A stretch of 64,000 nt of DNA from Borreliella yangtzensis (GTDB lineage: Bacteria > Spirochaetota > Spirochaetia > Borreliales > Borreliaceae), in the NCBI RefSeq assembly GCF_014201775.1, contig NZ_JACHFG010000002.1, positions 345,454 to 409,453 on the forward strand, given 5' to 3'. A program made the translations under genes and the position numbers. This document shows, in pieces, positions 9,554-18,745 of this stretch; positions within the stretch are counted from its first letter, which is position 1; every line of letters starts with the position of its first letter. The notes beneath the pieces were generated by a model, which saw only the letters and a program-made list of their open reading frames with translations, was not told the origin of the DNA and did no database searches.

Positions 9554-9874
9554 ATGAAAGAAGTAATTTATAGGTTTGAAAAAGTTGAAGATTATAAATT
9601 GGTTCCTGTTAACAATATTTATGGGAATGTAACTAGCACGGGAGAGATTTTTTGTGATCTTGTTTTCGAGTCTACAGAGATTTCTGAAGAGATTGCTTAC
9701 ACAAAAACCAAAGAAGGTGTTTTAGAAGAGGCTTCAAAAGAATTAAAACGTGGAGAAGAGGGAAAAATAGTATTAATTAACTCTTTTATAGGAATTTCTA
9801 TTACAAAGACTACTGCCAGAAATATTGCTTATTGGCTTTTAAAAAAAGTTGATGAATTAGAAGATAATGAATAG
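9554..9874 (+). CDS. small conserved protein, possibly DUF3467-like
   Basis: 106 residues from the ATG at 9554 (MKEVIYRFEKVEDYK). A longer frame begins at a TTG at 9500, but that would run through the proposed -10 box, so I prefer 9554. The pattern NIYGNVTSTGEIFCDLVFE, a charged middle, then ISITKTTARNIAYWLLKKVDELE resembles the DUF3467 family of small beta-strand/helix proteins; that is a visual resemblance only. No signal peptide and no enzyme motif. The next gene starts 8 bases before this stop, implying translational coupling. Confidence 0.75.
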   Translation: MKEVIYRFEKVEDYKLVPVNNIYGNVTSTGEIFCDLVFESTEISEEIAYTKTKEGVLEEASKELKRGEEGKIVLINSFIGISITKTTARNIAYWLLKKVDELEDNE

Positions 9875-11162
9875 TAAAACATCTGAAGATAGAATTAAGG
9901 TTTATTTATCAAAACTTAGGAAGTATAGAAATAAAATTTTAAGCAAAAAGAGTATTAAAAATATTATTGAAATATCAGGTATTTCTGATAATGATATTGA
10001 AAACATGGGACTTCATTTTAAAAGATCTTATGCTCGAGTCAAAAGATTTTTTGATATGGGTAGGGTAGATGTTGCTTTTAGAGAGCTTGAATCTATCTAT
10101 TTTTATTCTCTTCACGATAAATCAATGTTTAGTTTATTTTTTTTTCTTTTTAAAGAGATTGCTGATAAGGTAAATACTAAAGAATCTAAAAAAAAAATGA
10201 TTCATGTGAGTTTACAAGCAAAAGAATTTGGAATAAGAAACGATTTAGATTTAATCAACTATTATGAATTTAAGAAATCCAAGAACAGAATATTAATATT
10301 AGCTTTGAGTTCTATTTTGATATTTTTTATTTCTTTGATTACTTACAGATCTTTTCAGAGTTTTATTGGTTTAAATGAGAATGGTAAAATGGCTTTAAAA
10401 GAAAAGTTCACCCCTTCTTTTACATTACAAGGTCTTCCTCCTATTACTATGGCTGCCGATTTAGTAGTTGAAGCTGTCAATCTTATTTCATATCCCAAAG
10501 ACTTATATTACATAGAAATAGAGGATGCTAAAGTTTTAGTATTTGAAGATGCTCATTTGTATCAGCTTAAAGCGGGGGTTGTTTCAACAATGCATCCTGT
10601 TAAAAAGATTTCTTATAGAGTTACAGTTTATGATGATCTTGGCAAATCTGTGTTTAGCCAGGTTTTTGACAAAGAAAGTGATTTTGCTCCAAAATGGGGT
10701 AAAAATGTTTATATTCCAATTGATGTTATATCAAGCATACCAAGAGCTATTGATGTTAATCCTAAAAAAATAGTATTAGATATTATTGAGATTGATTTTT
10801 TTGAGAATGTTGATGATAAAATTGGTGTAAATCTTGACTCAGATTCTTTTATATTAAAATTTAAATATATTGGAAGTTATTTTAAAGAATCTTTTGGGAT
10901 TTGTAAGGCGAATACTGTGATAGAAGTTTTCAATTCTTCAAAAGATGTTATTAAAAATTTGGAGATTGAAATTAGTTATATTGATAAGGAAGATAAAATT
11001 ATTAGATCTTTGAGACGTAAATTAATCTCTTCTGCGAATTCTTTTTTAAAATCTAAATCTAAACAGAGTTTCACAATTAGTACGATTTTTCCAAATGAGA
11101 TTTATCCTACTATTGAAAAGGATTTTTCATTTATTAAAATTCATAATGTTCTGATTAAATAA
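9867..11162 (+). CDS. single-pass membrane protein, function unknown
   Basis: 431 residues, not recognised. About 140 hydrophilic, helix-rich residues come first, with a segment FKRSYARVKRFFDMGRVDVA that resembles a short TPR-like hairpin. One transmembrane helix follows at about 142-162 (ILILALSSILIFFISLITY), then a beta-rich outer domain of about 270 residues. By charge the N-terminal part is cytoplasmic and the C-terminal part periplasmic. The outer domain has two blocks with similar phrases (VLDIIEIDFFENV, IEVFNSSKDVIKN), like immunoglobulin-type or FxLYD-like sandwich domains. It overlaps the small gene upstream, so the two are probably one unit. It ends 10 bases from the convergent Lol gene with no visible terminator. 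Confidence 0.75.
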   Translation: MNSKTSEDRIKVYLSKLRKYRNKILSKKSIKNIIEISGISDNDIENMGLHFKRSYARVKRFFDMGRVDVAFRELESIYFYSLHDKSMFSLFFFLFKEIADKVNTKESKKKMIHVSLQAKEFGIRNDLDLINYYEFKKSKNRILILALSSILIFFISLITYRSFQSFIGLNENGKMALKEKFTPSFTLQGLPPITMAADLVVEAVNLISYPKDLYYIEIEDAKVLVFEDAHLYQLKAGVVSTMHPVKKISYRVTVYDDLGKSVFSQVFDKESDFAPKWGKNVYIPIDVISSIPRAIDVNPKKIVLDIIEIDFFENVDDKIGVNLDSDSFILKFKYIGSYFKESFGICKANTVIEVFNSSKDVIKNLEIEISYIDKEDKIIRSLRRKLISSANSFLKSKSKQSFTISTIFPNEIYPTIEKDFSFIKIHNVLIK

Positions 11163-11172
11163 GAGCTTTAAA

Positions 11173-12426
11173 CTATCTTAAAATTTCTTTTTCTTTTAAA
11201 TTTGAAATAATACTAAGCGGAATCAGTGTGGTTAGAATGGTTATTAACATATATAAGCTAAGAAGTATTAAGTTAAAGTTCATGTTTAAATTTATTTGAA
11301 ATTCTGATACGTAGTATTCTGAGTTTAATATTTCAGAATTTTCTTCTCCAAATATTTTTAAAAATAGGTTTAAAATATTGTCAACAAAGTTTATTAAATA
11401 AGATATTTTAAGTATTAAATAATTTCCAATTATTATTCCAATTCCACAAAAGGTGGCACTTAATGTGAGCGATATCAAAAGAAATATTATTTTTATGCTT
11501 AAATTATTCATTCCAATTGATTTTAGTATTGCAATTTTCTTTTTATTTTCAAAAATAAGCATTGAAAGAGACGAAGACATATTGATGCTGGCAAATATTA
11601 TAATCAAAGCCATAATGAATATTAAAAGTTTTTTACTTATATCCAGATTATTATATTTATTTAAGTAAAGTTCATAGAATGTTTTTGTTTGAAATTCTTG
11701 AAATTCAATTTCTAAATTCTGTTTCAAAATTTCATTGGTTTTTATGGAATTGGGTTTTGTTTTAAGTCCAATTATGCTTTTTGAAAACTTTTTTGACATT
11801 AAATTTTCATTTTCAAAAGAAATTAACACCAAATTATTATCAATATCTTTTAGCCCGGTTTCAATTATTCCTGAGATATTAAACTTTTTTATTCTGGGCA
11901 TTATTTTAGTGTTTTTTGTATTTGGAATCAAAATCTCAATTTTTTCATTGAGATTTAAATTAAGTTTATTTTTTATTTGATTTGAAATGAGTATAGAATC
12001 CTTTTTTAAATTTTTAGTTCCTTTTATTAATTTTATTGATTTGTTTTCCAATATGAATTCGTTTTCTATTGCTCTTATTAATACACCTTGTTTTTTATTA
12101 TTTCCAATAATTCCATAAGTTCTTTTTTCAAAAAAATAATTTAAATCTTTATAATTATATTTTTTTTTAAATGAGTTTAACCTGTCTTTTAGGTAATTAG
12201 TTTTATTTGTATCGTTGTATTCTATTTGTATAGAAAATCCTTCGCTTTCAATATATTTATTAATAGTAGAAGTCATAATATTGCTAGACATATAGTAGAC
12301 AATAATTAATGGGATCATAACTAAGCTTAATGATATTCCAGAACCTATTAAAGCTATTTTATTTGTTGAATTTTTAAAAATTGTATAAGCAATTTTTGTA
12401 AATTTTGTTAGTTTTAGAAGCATCAT
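11173..12426 (-). CDS. LolC/LolE-family lipoprotein release permease (second copy)
   Basis: FtsX/MacB-superfamily permease, 417 residues, expected to extract lipoproteins from the inner membrane together with the ATPase encoded just upstream. Layout is typical: one helix at about 28-50, a long periplasmic domain, then three helices (about 265-290, 310-338 and 383-405). KILKSIGMN at about 300 is the coupling-helix region that contacts the ATPase (family consensus is close to LxxxG). It overlaps lolD by four bases. This is the last gene of the long minus-strand run. Lipoprotein sorting matters greatly in Borrelia, where surface lipoproteins dominate the outer membrane. Confidence 0.85.
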   Translation of the reverse strand: MMLLKLTKFTKIAYTIFKNSTNKIALIGSGISLSLVMIPLIIVYYMSSNIMTSTINKYIESEGFSIQIEYNDTNKTNYLKDRLNSFKKKYNYKDLNYFFEKRTYGIIGNNKKQGVLIRAIENEFILENKSIKLIKGTKNLKKDSILISNQIKNKLNLNLNEKIEILIPNTKNTKIMPRIKKFNISGIIETGLKDIDNNLVLISFENENLMSKKFSKSIIGLKTKPNSIKTNEILKQNLEIEFQEFQTKTFYELYLNKYNNLDISKKLLIFIMALIIIFASINMSSSLSMLIFENKKKIAILKSIGMNNLSIKIIFLLISLTLSATFCGIGIIIGNYLILKISYLINFVDNILNLFLKIFGEENSEILNSEYYVSEFQINLNMNFNLILLSLYMLITILTTLIPLSIISNLKEKEILR

Positions 12427-13115
12427 AGTTTTTTTAATGTCCTATCTTTGAATTCATATTTTGAATCCGCCTTGTTTGCAAATTTGGGGTTATGACTAAC
12501 TAGTATTAATGTTTTTTTAAAATTCTTTGCTGTATTTATAAGTAAATTTTCTACAGTTTTAGCTGTGCTTAAGTCTAAATTCCCTGTAGGCTCATCACAC
12601 AAGATTATGTTAGGTTCATTGATTAACGCTCTAGCAATAGCAACCCTTTGTGATTCGCCTCCTGAGAGTTCTGAAGGGTAATGGTTTGCTCTGTTTTCTA
12701 TTTTTAGTATTTTCATTAAATCTAAAGCTTTTTTATTTATTGTTTCTTTTGTTTCTTGACCTGAGATAATTTTGGGTAAAATTATATTTTCAATTACACT
12801 GAATTCATTTATTAAATTATAGTTTTGAAATACTAAGCCTATTTGTCTGTTTTTATATAAACTTAATATTTTTTCATTTGCATTTTTCAAAGATATTCCA
12901 CACGATATTATCTCTCCAGAATCTATTTTATCAATTCCTGAAATCATATTAAAAAGAGTTGATTTCCCGCAACCACTTTTTCCTTGAATTGAAATAAATT
13001 CACCTTTTGTTACAGTTAAGTTTAAGTTTTCTATTACTTGAATTGTTGTTTTATTTTTTTTGTATGCTTTGCAAAGATTTTTTATAATTAATATATTTCC
13101 CATTTTACGATCCAT
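12423..13115 (-). CDS. lolD: LolD-type ABC transporter ATPase
   Basis: ATPase subunit of the LolCDE-type complex. 230 residues; Walker A GKSGCGKST at about 43, Q-loop LVFQNYNL at about 94, signature LSGGESQR at about 150, Walker B IILCDEPTGNLD at about 168, H-loop LVSHN at about 203. It lies between two FtsX-like permeases, the arrangement expected of a heterodimeric Lol exporter. The ATG at 13115 overlaps the upstream gene by 11 bases; a second ATG at 13103 (MGNILIIKN) is an equally possible start. Confidence 0.92.
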   Translation of the reverse strand: MDRKMGNILIIKNLCKAYKKNKTTIQVIENLNLTVTKGEFISIQGKSGCGKSTLFNMISGIDKIDSGEIISCGISLKNANEKILSLYKNRQIGLVFQNYNLINEFSVIENIILPKIISGQETKETINKKALDLMKILKIENRANHYPSELSGGESQRVAIARALINEPNIILCDEPTGNLDLSTAKTVENLLINTAKNFKKTLILVSHNPKFANKADSKYEFKDRTLKKL

Positions 13116-14358
13116 TTATAGTTTCAATGTTTTTTTGATTTCCAATTTTTTTTGTTGCTTTCATGCTTGAATATGTTGTGGAAAAGCATGCAAAGCAGAA
13201 AGTAAATGCTAAATCGCTTAAAAATAATTTAGGGGTAATTATATTTTTTACTATTTGTATTTTAATACCATCTATTTCTAAGGCCAATATTTGATTTAAA
13301 AAATTTATTAAAGTGTTTACCAGATTGTCAATTATTTTTAAAATTTCATTTATATTTAAGGAAATTGAAATTCCTAATATCAAGCCAAGAAGCCCCCCTA
13401 TAGTGCAGATTATTACCGAGTGAATAAAAAAAATTTGTTTTATTTTTTTTATTCTAAGTCCCATAGCTAATAGTATTAAAATAGCTTTATTTTTATTTAT
13501 TATTATTCTTTTTTGTAGATAATATGCATTAACGGCAATAACAATGAAAATACTTGTTAAGATAATTAACATTGTATTTCGTTCTATTTTCAATGCTTTA
13601 TAGAATTCTTTATTGTATTCATTCCAAGTTTTTACTTTAATTTTTGGATTAATGTTTTTGATCTTTGTAATTAATTTGTTACTTGGATTTAAATTTTTTG
13701 TTTTTATTTGGTAATTAATGCTAGAATTATGTAAAAGTTTATTTTTAATAAAATAGTCTATATTCATAAAAATTAAAGTTTCATTTATTTTTGCATAATT
13801 ACTTTTGAAAATTGATTTTATTTTAAATTTTTTTATATCATTTTTTAATGAAATAATGTTTTTTATTTCATCGGTTATTATTAATTCTAGGGTGTCATTT
13901 TCTAATAAGTTGAAATTGTAGGAGAGTATATTTCCAATAATGATCTCATTGTTTTTGAGATCCAATTCGGCTTTTTCAAGTCCTGTAAATGAAATAAAAT
14001 TTTGATCTTTCTTGAGGTCTGTAATATCAACTGCAAGGATATTTAAAATAGTGGGATAGTAATAATTTTGAATCCCAATGCCTTGCGTTTCGTATATTTT
14101 ATTTATATGTTTTATTCCTTCAATATTTTTAATTTTTTCGATTTCTTCTTGGGTAAGTTCGTTTTCTATTTTTAAATTTCCACTTTCTACATTTGTAATG
14201 CTAAGAAAAAAGTCATTTTGAAAACCATTCATGATTGATATTGTTAGGATAATTATTATTTCACCTAAGGCAATACTTAATATTATTACAATTGTTAGGG
14301 CTAGGCTATTTTTTTCTTCTAGTATTAATTTTTTAAGCAAAAAATTTCTTATATTCAT
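13105..14358 (-). CDS. LolC/LolE-family lipoprotein release permease (first copy)
   Basis: 417-residue FtsX-type permease, partner of the other permease at 11173-12426. One N-terminal helix at about 17-40 (LALTIVIILSIALGEIIIIL), a large periplasmic domain, then helices at about 262-282, 310-335 and 375-395. LLAMGLRIKKIKQIF at about 293 is the cytoplasmic coupling segment. The ATG follows the upstream stop directly (TAAATG) with an AGGGA Shine-Dalgarno. In LolCDE systems one permease recruits the carrier LolA and the other binds the lipoprotein; which is which cannot be told here. Confidence 0.85.
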   Translation of the reverse strand: MNIRNFLLKKLILEEKNSLALTIVIILSIALGEIIIILTISIMNGFQNDFFLSITNVESGNLKIENELTQEEIEKIKNIEGIKHINKIYETQGIGIQNYYYPTILNILAVDITDLKKDQNFISFTGLEKAELDLKNNEIIIGNILSYNFNLLENDTLELIITDEIKNIISLKNDIKKFKIKSIFKSNYAKINETLIFMNIDYFIKNKLLHNSSINYQIKTKNLNPSNKLITKIKNINPKIKVKTWNEYNKEFYKALKIERNTMLIILTSIFIVIAVNAYYLQKRIIINKNKAILILLAMGLRIKKIKQIFFIHSVIICTIGGLLGLILGISISLNINEILKIIDNLVNTLINFLNQILALEIDGIKIQIVKNIITPKLFLSDLAFTFCFACFSTTYSSMKATKKIGNQKNIETINGS

Positions 14359-15387
14359 TTAATTTGTCCCTATTGGTTTTTCTTCGATGACTTTTCCATT
14401 TTTGTGTTTTACTCTAAGAGCGGGTTTTTTATTGTAGTAAATTTCTTCTTCATATTCATTATCATTGTGGTATTCGGTTTTTAGATAAATTATATCGTTT
14501 TCATAAATTTTTTTGCTTTTTAATTGGTTGTCTTGGTTGTATTCGTATTCAATTTTAGTATTGGTGTATTGGTCTTTATCCTTTTCTTTAGTATTTTGAA
14601 AAATTATCATATCAGATGAATTGTATTGAAAATCATTTGTTTTTATAAGTTCATTATTCTTATATGTTTCTTCTTTAATTATATTGTTTTCTTGATAGGT
14701 AGATATGATTTTTGTATTTTCTTCTTCAAAGATATTTACTGTTTTTTGTTCATCTAGATATTGGGTTTTTTCTTTGGATTTTATTTTATTATTAACAATT
14801 ATTATACTGTTTGAATTTCTTTTTTTGTCACCATATTTTATTACTTTTGTTGTTGATTTTTTGATGTCAAAATATGTAGATTTTATGTCGCCATTAATCC
14901 CATAGTTCCAAATTTGAAAATTTGATCCTGTTATTTTTAGTAATTTACCATTTTCGTCTTTAGAATAATATATTAATTTTGGTTTTTGGTTTATTGTTTT
15001 TAAGTTTTTGTATATTAAGTTGTCGTTTTCATAAAAGTAATTTGCTGTTTCAAGAATTTTTCCTTTGTTATCATATTCAATTTCTTGTATTTTGTTATAT
15101 GAATTGTCGTAAACCTCTTCTTTTCTTTTTATATCTTTTGTATCGTAATATGTAATTTTTCTTATGTTTTCTATGATTTGAATTGTCTTGTATTTGATTA
15201 AATCAGTTTCTTTATATAAGTAGAGTTTTTCGGTATCAGGAGTAGAATAATACTCAATGTAAAACCCCGTTTTTGGTTTTTCGCTTAATTTTTGGTATTT
15301 ATTGAAAAATGCATCAGATGCAAAATAGCTTTTTGCATAAATAATTTGTGGTATAAATAAAAGAAGTAGTAATTGTTTTTTTTTCAT
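14359..15387 (-). CDS. exported repeat-rich beta protein, function unknown
   Basis: 342 residues with a clear signal peptide (MKKKQLLLLLFIPQIIYAKS, cleavage near 18-19). The mature part is a run of short tyrosine/lysine-rich strands in the style Y-x-N-x-x-G-K-I-x-x, for example EIEYDNKGKILETANYFYEN and EYEYNQDNQLKSKKIYENDI. This resembles YD- or MORN-like antitoxin-type repeats and suggests a solenoid of beta hairpins. No lipobox. It is fused into the Lol operon (4-base overlap with ftsY upstream; the next stop/start touch), so a periplasmic role alongside lipoprotein export is possible, but this is inference. Confidence 0.75.
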   Translation of the reverse strand: MKKKQLLLLLFIPQIIYAKSYFASDAFFNKYQKLSEKPKTGFYIEYYSTPDTEKLYLYKETDLIKYKTIQIIENIRKITYYDTKDIKRKEEVYDNSYNKIQEIEYDNKGKILETANYFYENDNLIYKNLKTINQKPKLIYYSKDENGKLLKITGSNFQIWNYGINGDIKSTYFDIKKSTTKVIKYGDKKRNSNSIIIVNNKIKSKEKTQYLDEQKTVNIFEEENTKIISTYQENNIIKEETYKNNELIKTNDFQYNSSDMIIFQNTKEKDKDQYTNTKIEYEYNQDNQLKSKKIYENDIIYLKTEYHNDNEYEEEIYYNKKPALRVKHKNGKVIEEKPIGTN

Positions 15388-16229
15388 AGTAATTTATTAA
15401 GATATTCATTGATATCAAATTCTTTAATGTCTTCTAGTTTTTCTCCAAATGTAGTAAAGTATATAGGCTTTTCAAGAATTTTTGAAATATTGATTAGTGC
15501 ACCTGCTCTGGAGGATGAATCAAGTTTAGTGATTATTATTCCGTCTATTTCTATTGCGTTATTAAAAATTTCTGCTTGACTGTTTGTATTTTTCCCAATA
15601 GTAGAATCGATTACAAGTATTTTTTGATAATTGATGTTGGTGTTTTTTATTTGCTTTAATATTACATTGTTTATTTTTTGAAGTTCTTTTATTAAATTTT
15701 CTTTATTTTGCAATCTTCCAGCTGTGTCAATAATTAGTGCATCGTAATTTTTAAGTTTAGCGCTTGATATGCTATCGAATATGACAGCTGATGGATCGCT
15801 TCCTTGGTTTTGGGATATTATTCTGATTCCGATTTGTTTTCCATAAATTTTCATTTGTTCAATTGCAGCTGCTCTGAATGTATCAGCAGCTGATATTAAT
15901 ATATTTTTGCCTTCATTTTTTAATTTATTTGCAAGTTTTGCTATGCTTGATGTTTTCCCAATTCCATTTATGCCAACTATTAACAAAATGTTTAATTTGT
16001 TATTTTCTAGAGTGAATTTTTTTGTGTTAATATAATTGCTTAAAAGTTCTTTTAGTTTTTCAATAATAGTTTTTTCGGTTTTATTTTTTTCTTTTGTTAA
16101 TTTGCTTATTATTTCTATTACAATTTCATTATTGATGTCTGATTCTAATAGAATGTCTTCTAAATTTTCAATAACATTTTCTTGTTGATTACTTTTAAAT
16201 AAATTTTTTATTTTTTCTAAAATGCCCAA
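15384..16229 (-). CDS. ftsY: signal recognition particle receptor FtsY
   Basis: SRP receptor GTPase that docks ribosome-SRP complexes on the membrane. 281 residues: only the NG domain, without the long acidic A domain of E. coli FtsY. G1 GINGIGKTSSIAKLA is at about 88, DTFRAAAIEQMKIYG at about 118, IIDTAGRLQNK at about 168, TKLDSSSRAGALI at about 236. The N-terminal helix (MGILEKIKNLFKSN) is amphipathic and is the likely membrane-binding element. It belongs to the long minus-strand operon. Confidence 0.95.
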   Translation of the reverse strand: MGILEKIKNLFKSNQQENVIENLEDILLESDINNEIVIEIISKLTKEKNKTEKTIIEKLKELLSNYINTKKFTLENNKLNILLIVGINGIGKTSSIAKLANKLKNEGKNILISAADTFRAAAIEQMKIYGKQIGIRIISQNQGSDPSAVIFDSISSAKLKNYDALIIDTAGRLQNKENLIKELQKINNVILKQIKNTNINYQKILVIDSTIGKNTNSQAEIFNNAIEIDGIIITKLDSSSRAGALINISKILEKPIYFTTFGEKLEDIKEFDINEYLNKLL

Positions 16230-16261
16230 AAGTTTGTTCTCCTAGTTTATTAATTGTAAAT

Positions 16262-17671
16262 CTATTCTCCCAGATTTGCTTCTTTAATATATTCTACTAA
16301 ATGAGTTATTAATGAAATAAAGCTACCAATAGTTAAGGTGATGCCTGCTCCAAATAGAAATGTTGCAGTCATTTGTTCTGCTTTTGCAATATAAACATCT
16401 TCAGCCGCTAATTTTTTATTGATAAAGTGATTTCCAGTTATTTTATAAAGTGCGTCTGAATTGTTGAGTAATGTTCCAGCAAAAATGGTTCCTATTGTGC
16501 TTAATGTGAAAATAGCCAGATTGACATAAAACTTATCTCTTACATTGCTAAGTCCATTTTTGCTGGTTTTTATCATTTCTATATCTACTTGATCTTCTTC
16601 TTTATTTATTAGTTTAAATCTATCTTTATATCCGTTAGATTTAAGCAAAATGATGTCTTGATTTTCTGGTTTTTCAATTTCAATTGGGGTTTCTCCTATA
16701 AATATACCTTTTTTAAAAACTTTAGATTTTACATTGCTTGTAATTGCTACTTTCTTAGAGATTGTTCTTTTTAAGTCAATATTTAATATTATTGAATCTG
16801 CATTTTTAACCTTTTTTTTAATAGAGTAATTTTCAAAATTTGTACTTGTAATTTGTATTTCAATTTCTTTGTTTGAGATTTTAGAAATGTCAAAAATATT
16901 ATCGTAATAGATTCCTTTTGAAACAAATTTTTCATTTATATATATTTTTGCATCTGGGTTGTTTTTGATGTTAATATTGATTTTTAAAAATTCTCTACCC
17001 AATATTTCTTTTAAACTGTGTTTTGTTATTTTATCTGCAATTTCATTAATAGAAGATGATGTTTTAAATACCGCTTTTTCAGTTTCAATTTTTTCAGGGG
17101 TGACATTGCTAATTTCTAGTAAATAATAATTTTCTATTTTTTTCAGGTCAATATAGTTAATAAAAAATAATTCTTCTCTTATGAAAAATTCTTTATTTAA
17201 ATTTGAGATGTTTGTTTGGTCTTCAATTTTTTTGTATTTTGCTTTTAGTTTGTTTAAATTATTGAAATGTTCTGCAATTTTTTTTTGTTTGTTGTTAATA
17301 TTTTGAATGTCTTTTTTAAGCTCATCAATTTTGGTTTTTGTTTGATGCTTTTCTTTTGCAGTTATTATATTTTGAAGTTTTTTTTTATCCATTTCTTTTT
17401 TTAATTTACTAATTTCAAGTTCTGTTTTTATTATATCTTGATTTATATAAATATCTTCAATGATATTCTTGTCATTATTGTTTACAATATGTTCTGTTAT
17501 TTTGCCGTAGACTTTGTCCAATTGTTTTTCAATTCCTTTTTTAAGGTCAATATTTTCTGTTTTTGTATTAATGATATATGAAAAGTTGTAAATTATATTG
17601 CTTTGAGAATTTATTTTGTGTATTGTAAATATTAGTAAGGGTATTACTAGTGTTAATTTAAGCTTTTCCAT
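16262..17671 (-). CDS. PEGA-domain exported protein
   Basis: 469 residues, no specific name. N-terminal signal-like helix (about 4-20). Residues about 85-165 are lysine/glutamate-rich and strongly predicted coiled coil. A region with two PEGA-type beta domains follows: INEKFVSKGIYYDN (about 255) and KVFKKGIFIGETPIEIEKP (about 318), the latter ending in the typical KSNGYKDR turn. Two hydrophobic helices close the protein (about 385-405 and 435-458). PEGA domains occur in bacterial surface or envelope proteins and probably bind carbohydrate or peptidoglycan. The ATG overlaps the end of prfB by 19 bases. Confidence 0.8.
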   Translation of the reverse strand: MEKLKLTLVIPLLIFTIHKINSQSNIIYNFSYIINTKTENIDLKKGIEKQLDKVYGKITEHIVNNNDKNIIEDIYINQDIIKTELEISKLKKEMDKKKLQNIITAKEKHQTKTKIDELKKDIQNINNKQKKIAEHFNNLNKLKAKYKKIEDQTNISNLNKEFFIREELFFINYIDLKKIENYYLLEISNVTPEKIETEKAVFKTSSSINEIADKITKHSLKEILGREFLKININIKNNPDAKIYINEKFVSKGIYYDNIFDISKISNKEIEIQITSTNFENYSIKKKVKNADSIILNIDLKRTISKKVAITSNVKSKVFKKGIFIGETPIEIEKPENQDIILLKSNGYKDRFKLINKEEDQVDIEMIKTSKNGLSNVRDKFYVNLAIFTLSTIGTIFAGTLLNNSDALYKITGNHFINKKLAAEDVYIAKAEQMTATFLFGAGITLTIGSFISLITHLVEYIKEANLGE

Positions 17672-18730
17672 TTTAAATACTCTTCTATGAAATTGTCTAT
17701 ATTGCCGTCCATAACCGAAGTGGTGTTTGAATTTTCAAATTTTGTTCTGTGATCTTTTACCAAATTGTAAGGTTGAAATATATAAGATCTTATTTGGTTT
17801 CCCCAAGAAATTTCTTTTTTTGTGTCTTGATTGGATTTGTTTTTTTCGTCTTCTTTAGTCTTATAGTATTCGTAAAGTCTTGATTTTAAAACTTTCATTG
17901 CCATTTCTTTGTTTTTGTGTTGACTTCGGTCGCTTTGAGATTGAGTTACTATTCCTGTTTCAATGTGAGTTATTCTTACAGCAGATGATGTTTTGTTGAC
18001 ATGTTGTCCTCCAGCTCCCGATGCTCTATATGTATCTATTCTTATATCTTCTGGTTTGATTATTATTTCTATTTTTTCATCAATAACAGGGTCGACAAAT
18101 ACTGATGCAAAAGAAGTATGTCTTTTTTTAGCAGCATCAAACGGAGAAATTCTTATAAGACGATGTATTCCGACTTCACTTTTTAAAAGTCCGTAAGCAT
18201 ATTCACCTTTGATTTCTATTGTAACAGACTTTATTCCACCTTCTGCTTCAAGCAAATCGATAAGTTCTGTTTTATATTTTTTCCTTTCAGCATATCTTGA
18301 ATACATTCTGTAAAGCATTGCAACCCAGTCGCATGCTTCAGTGCCTCCAGCACCAGAATGAATAGTTAAAAACGCGCCGTTTGCATCAAGCTCTTCTTTA
18401 AAGTAAGAAATTGTGAGCAAATCTTTGTACTGTTTTTCAAGTACATTAAATTCTATTTCTAAGCTATTAATATCTTTTTCGTTTTCAATAATTTCGTACA
18501 GATCGCTTAAATCTTTAATTTTGTTGATTAACTCTTCCCACGGATCAATTTTGTTTCTTAGGATACTTTGAGCTTTAATAACTTCTTGGGCTCTTTTAGG
18601 ATTATCCCAAAAATTTTTCTGACTTATTTCTTTTTCATATTTTTCAATTTTAGCTTGAATTTCCTTTTTGTCAAAGCTTCCTCCAAATGCCATCGGCTTG
18701 TTTAAACAATGTATTTATTTTTTCTTTCAT
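17653..18730 (-). CDS. prfB: peptide chain release factor 2 (programmed +1 frameshift)
   Basis: RF2 recognises UGA and UAA and triggers peptide release. Translation starts at ATG 18730-18728 (MKEKINTLFKQADGIWRKL, 19 residues) and meets an in-frame TGA at 18673-18671. The context AGG-AAG-CTT-TGA-C, with an internal Shine-Dalgarno-like AGG just upstream, is the classical autoregulatory +1 shift site. After CTT the ribosome skips T18673 and reads GAC AAA AAG, giving 358 residues. The GGQ loop is SGAGGQHVNKTSSAVR and the domain before it has GAGGTEACDW. The plain frame starting at 18693 (MAFGGSF) is only the downstream part. It is embedded in the long operon, 15 bases after the RnfA-like gene. 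Confidence 0.96.
18671..18682 (-). promoter_or_regulatory. prfB: prfB programmed frameshift site
   Basis: Minus-strand AGG AAG CTT TGA (18682-18671), with C at 18670. The CTT-TGA-C slippery stop follows a Shine-Dalgarno-like element. When RF2 is scarce the ribosome pauses at TGA and shifts +1 into the main frame, so RF2 controls its own synthesis. Confidence 0.95.
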
Positions 18731-18745
18731 TTTTATTTCTCACTA

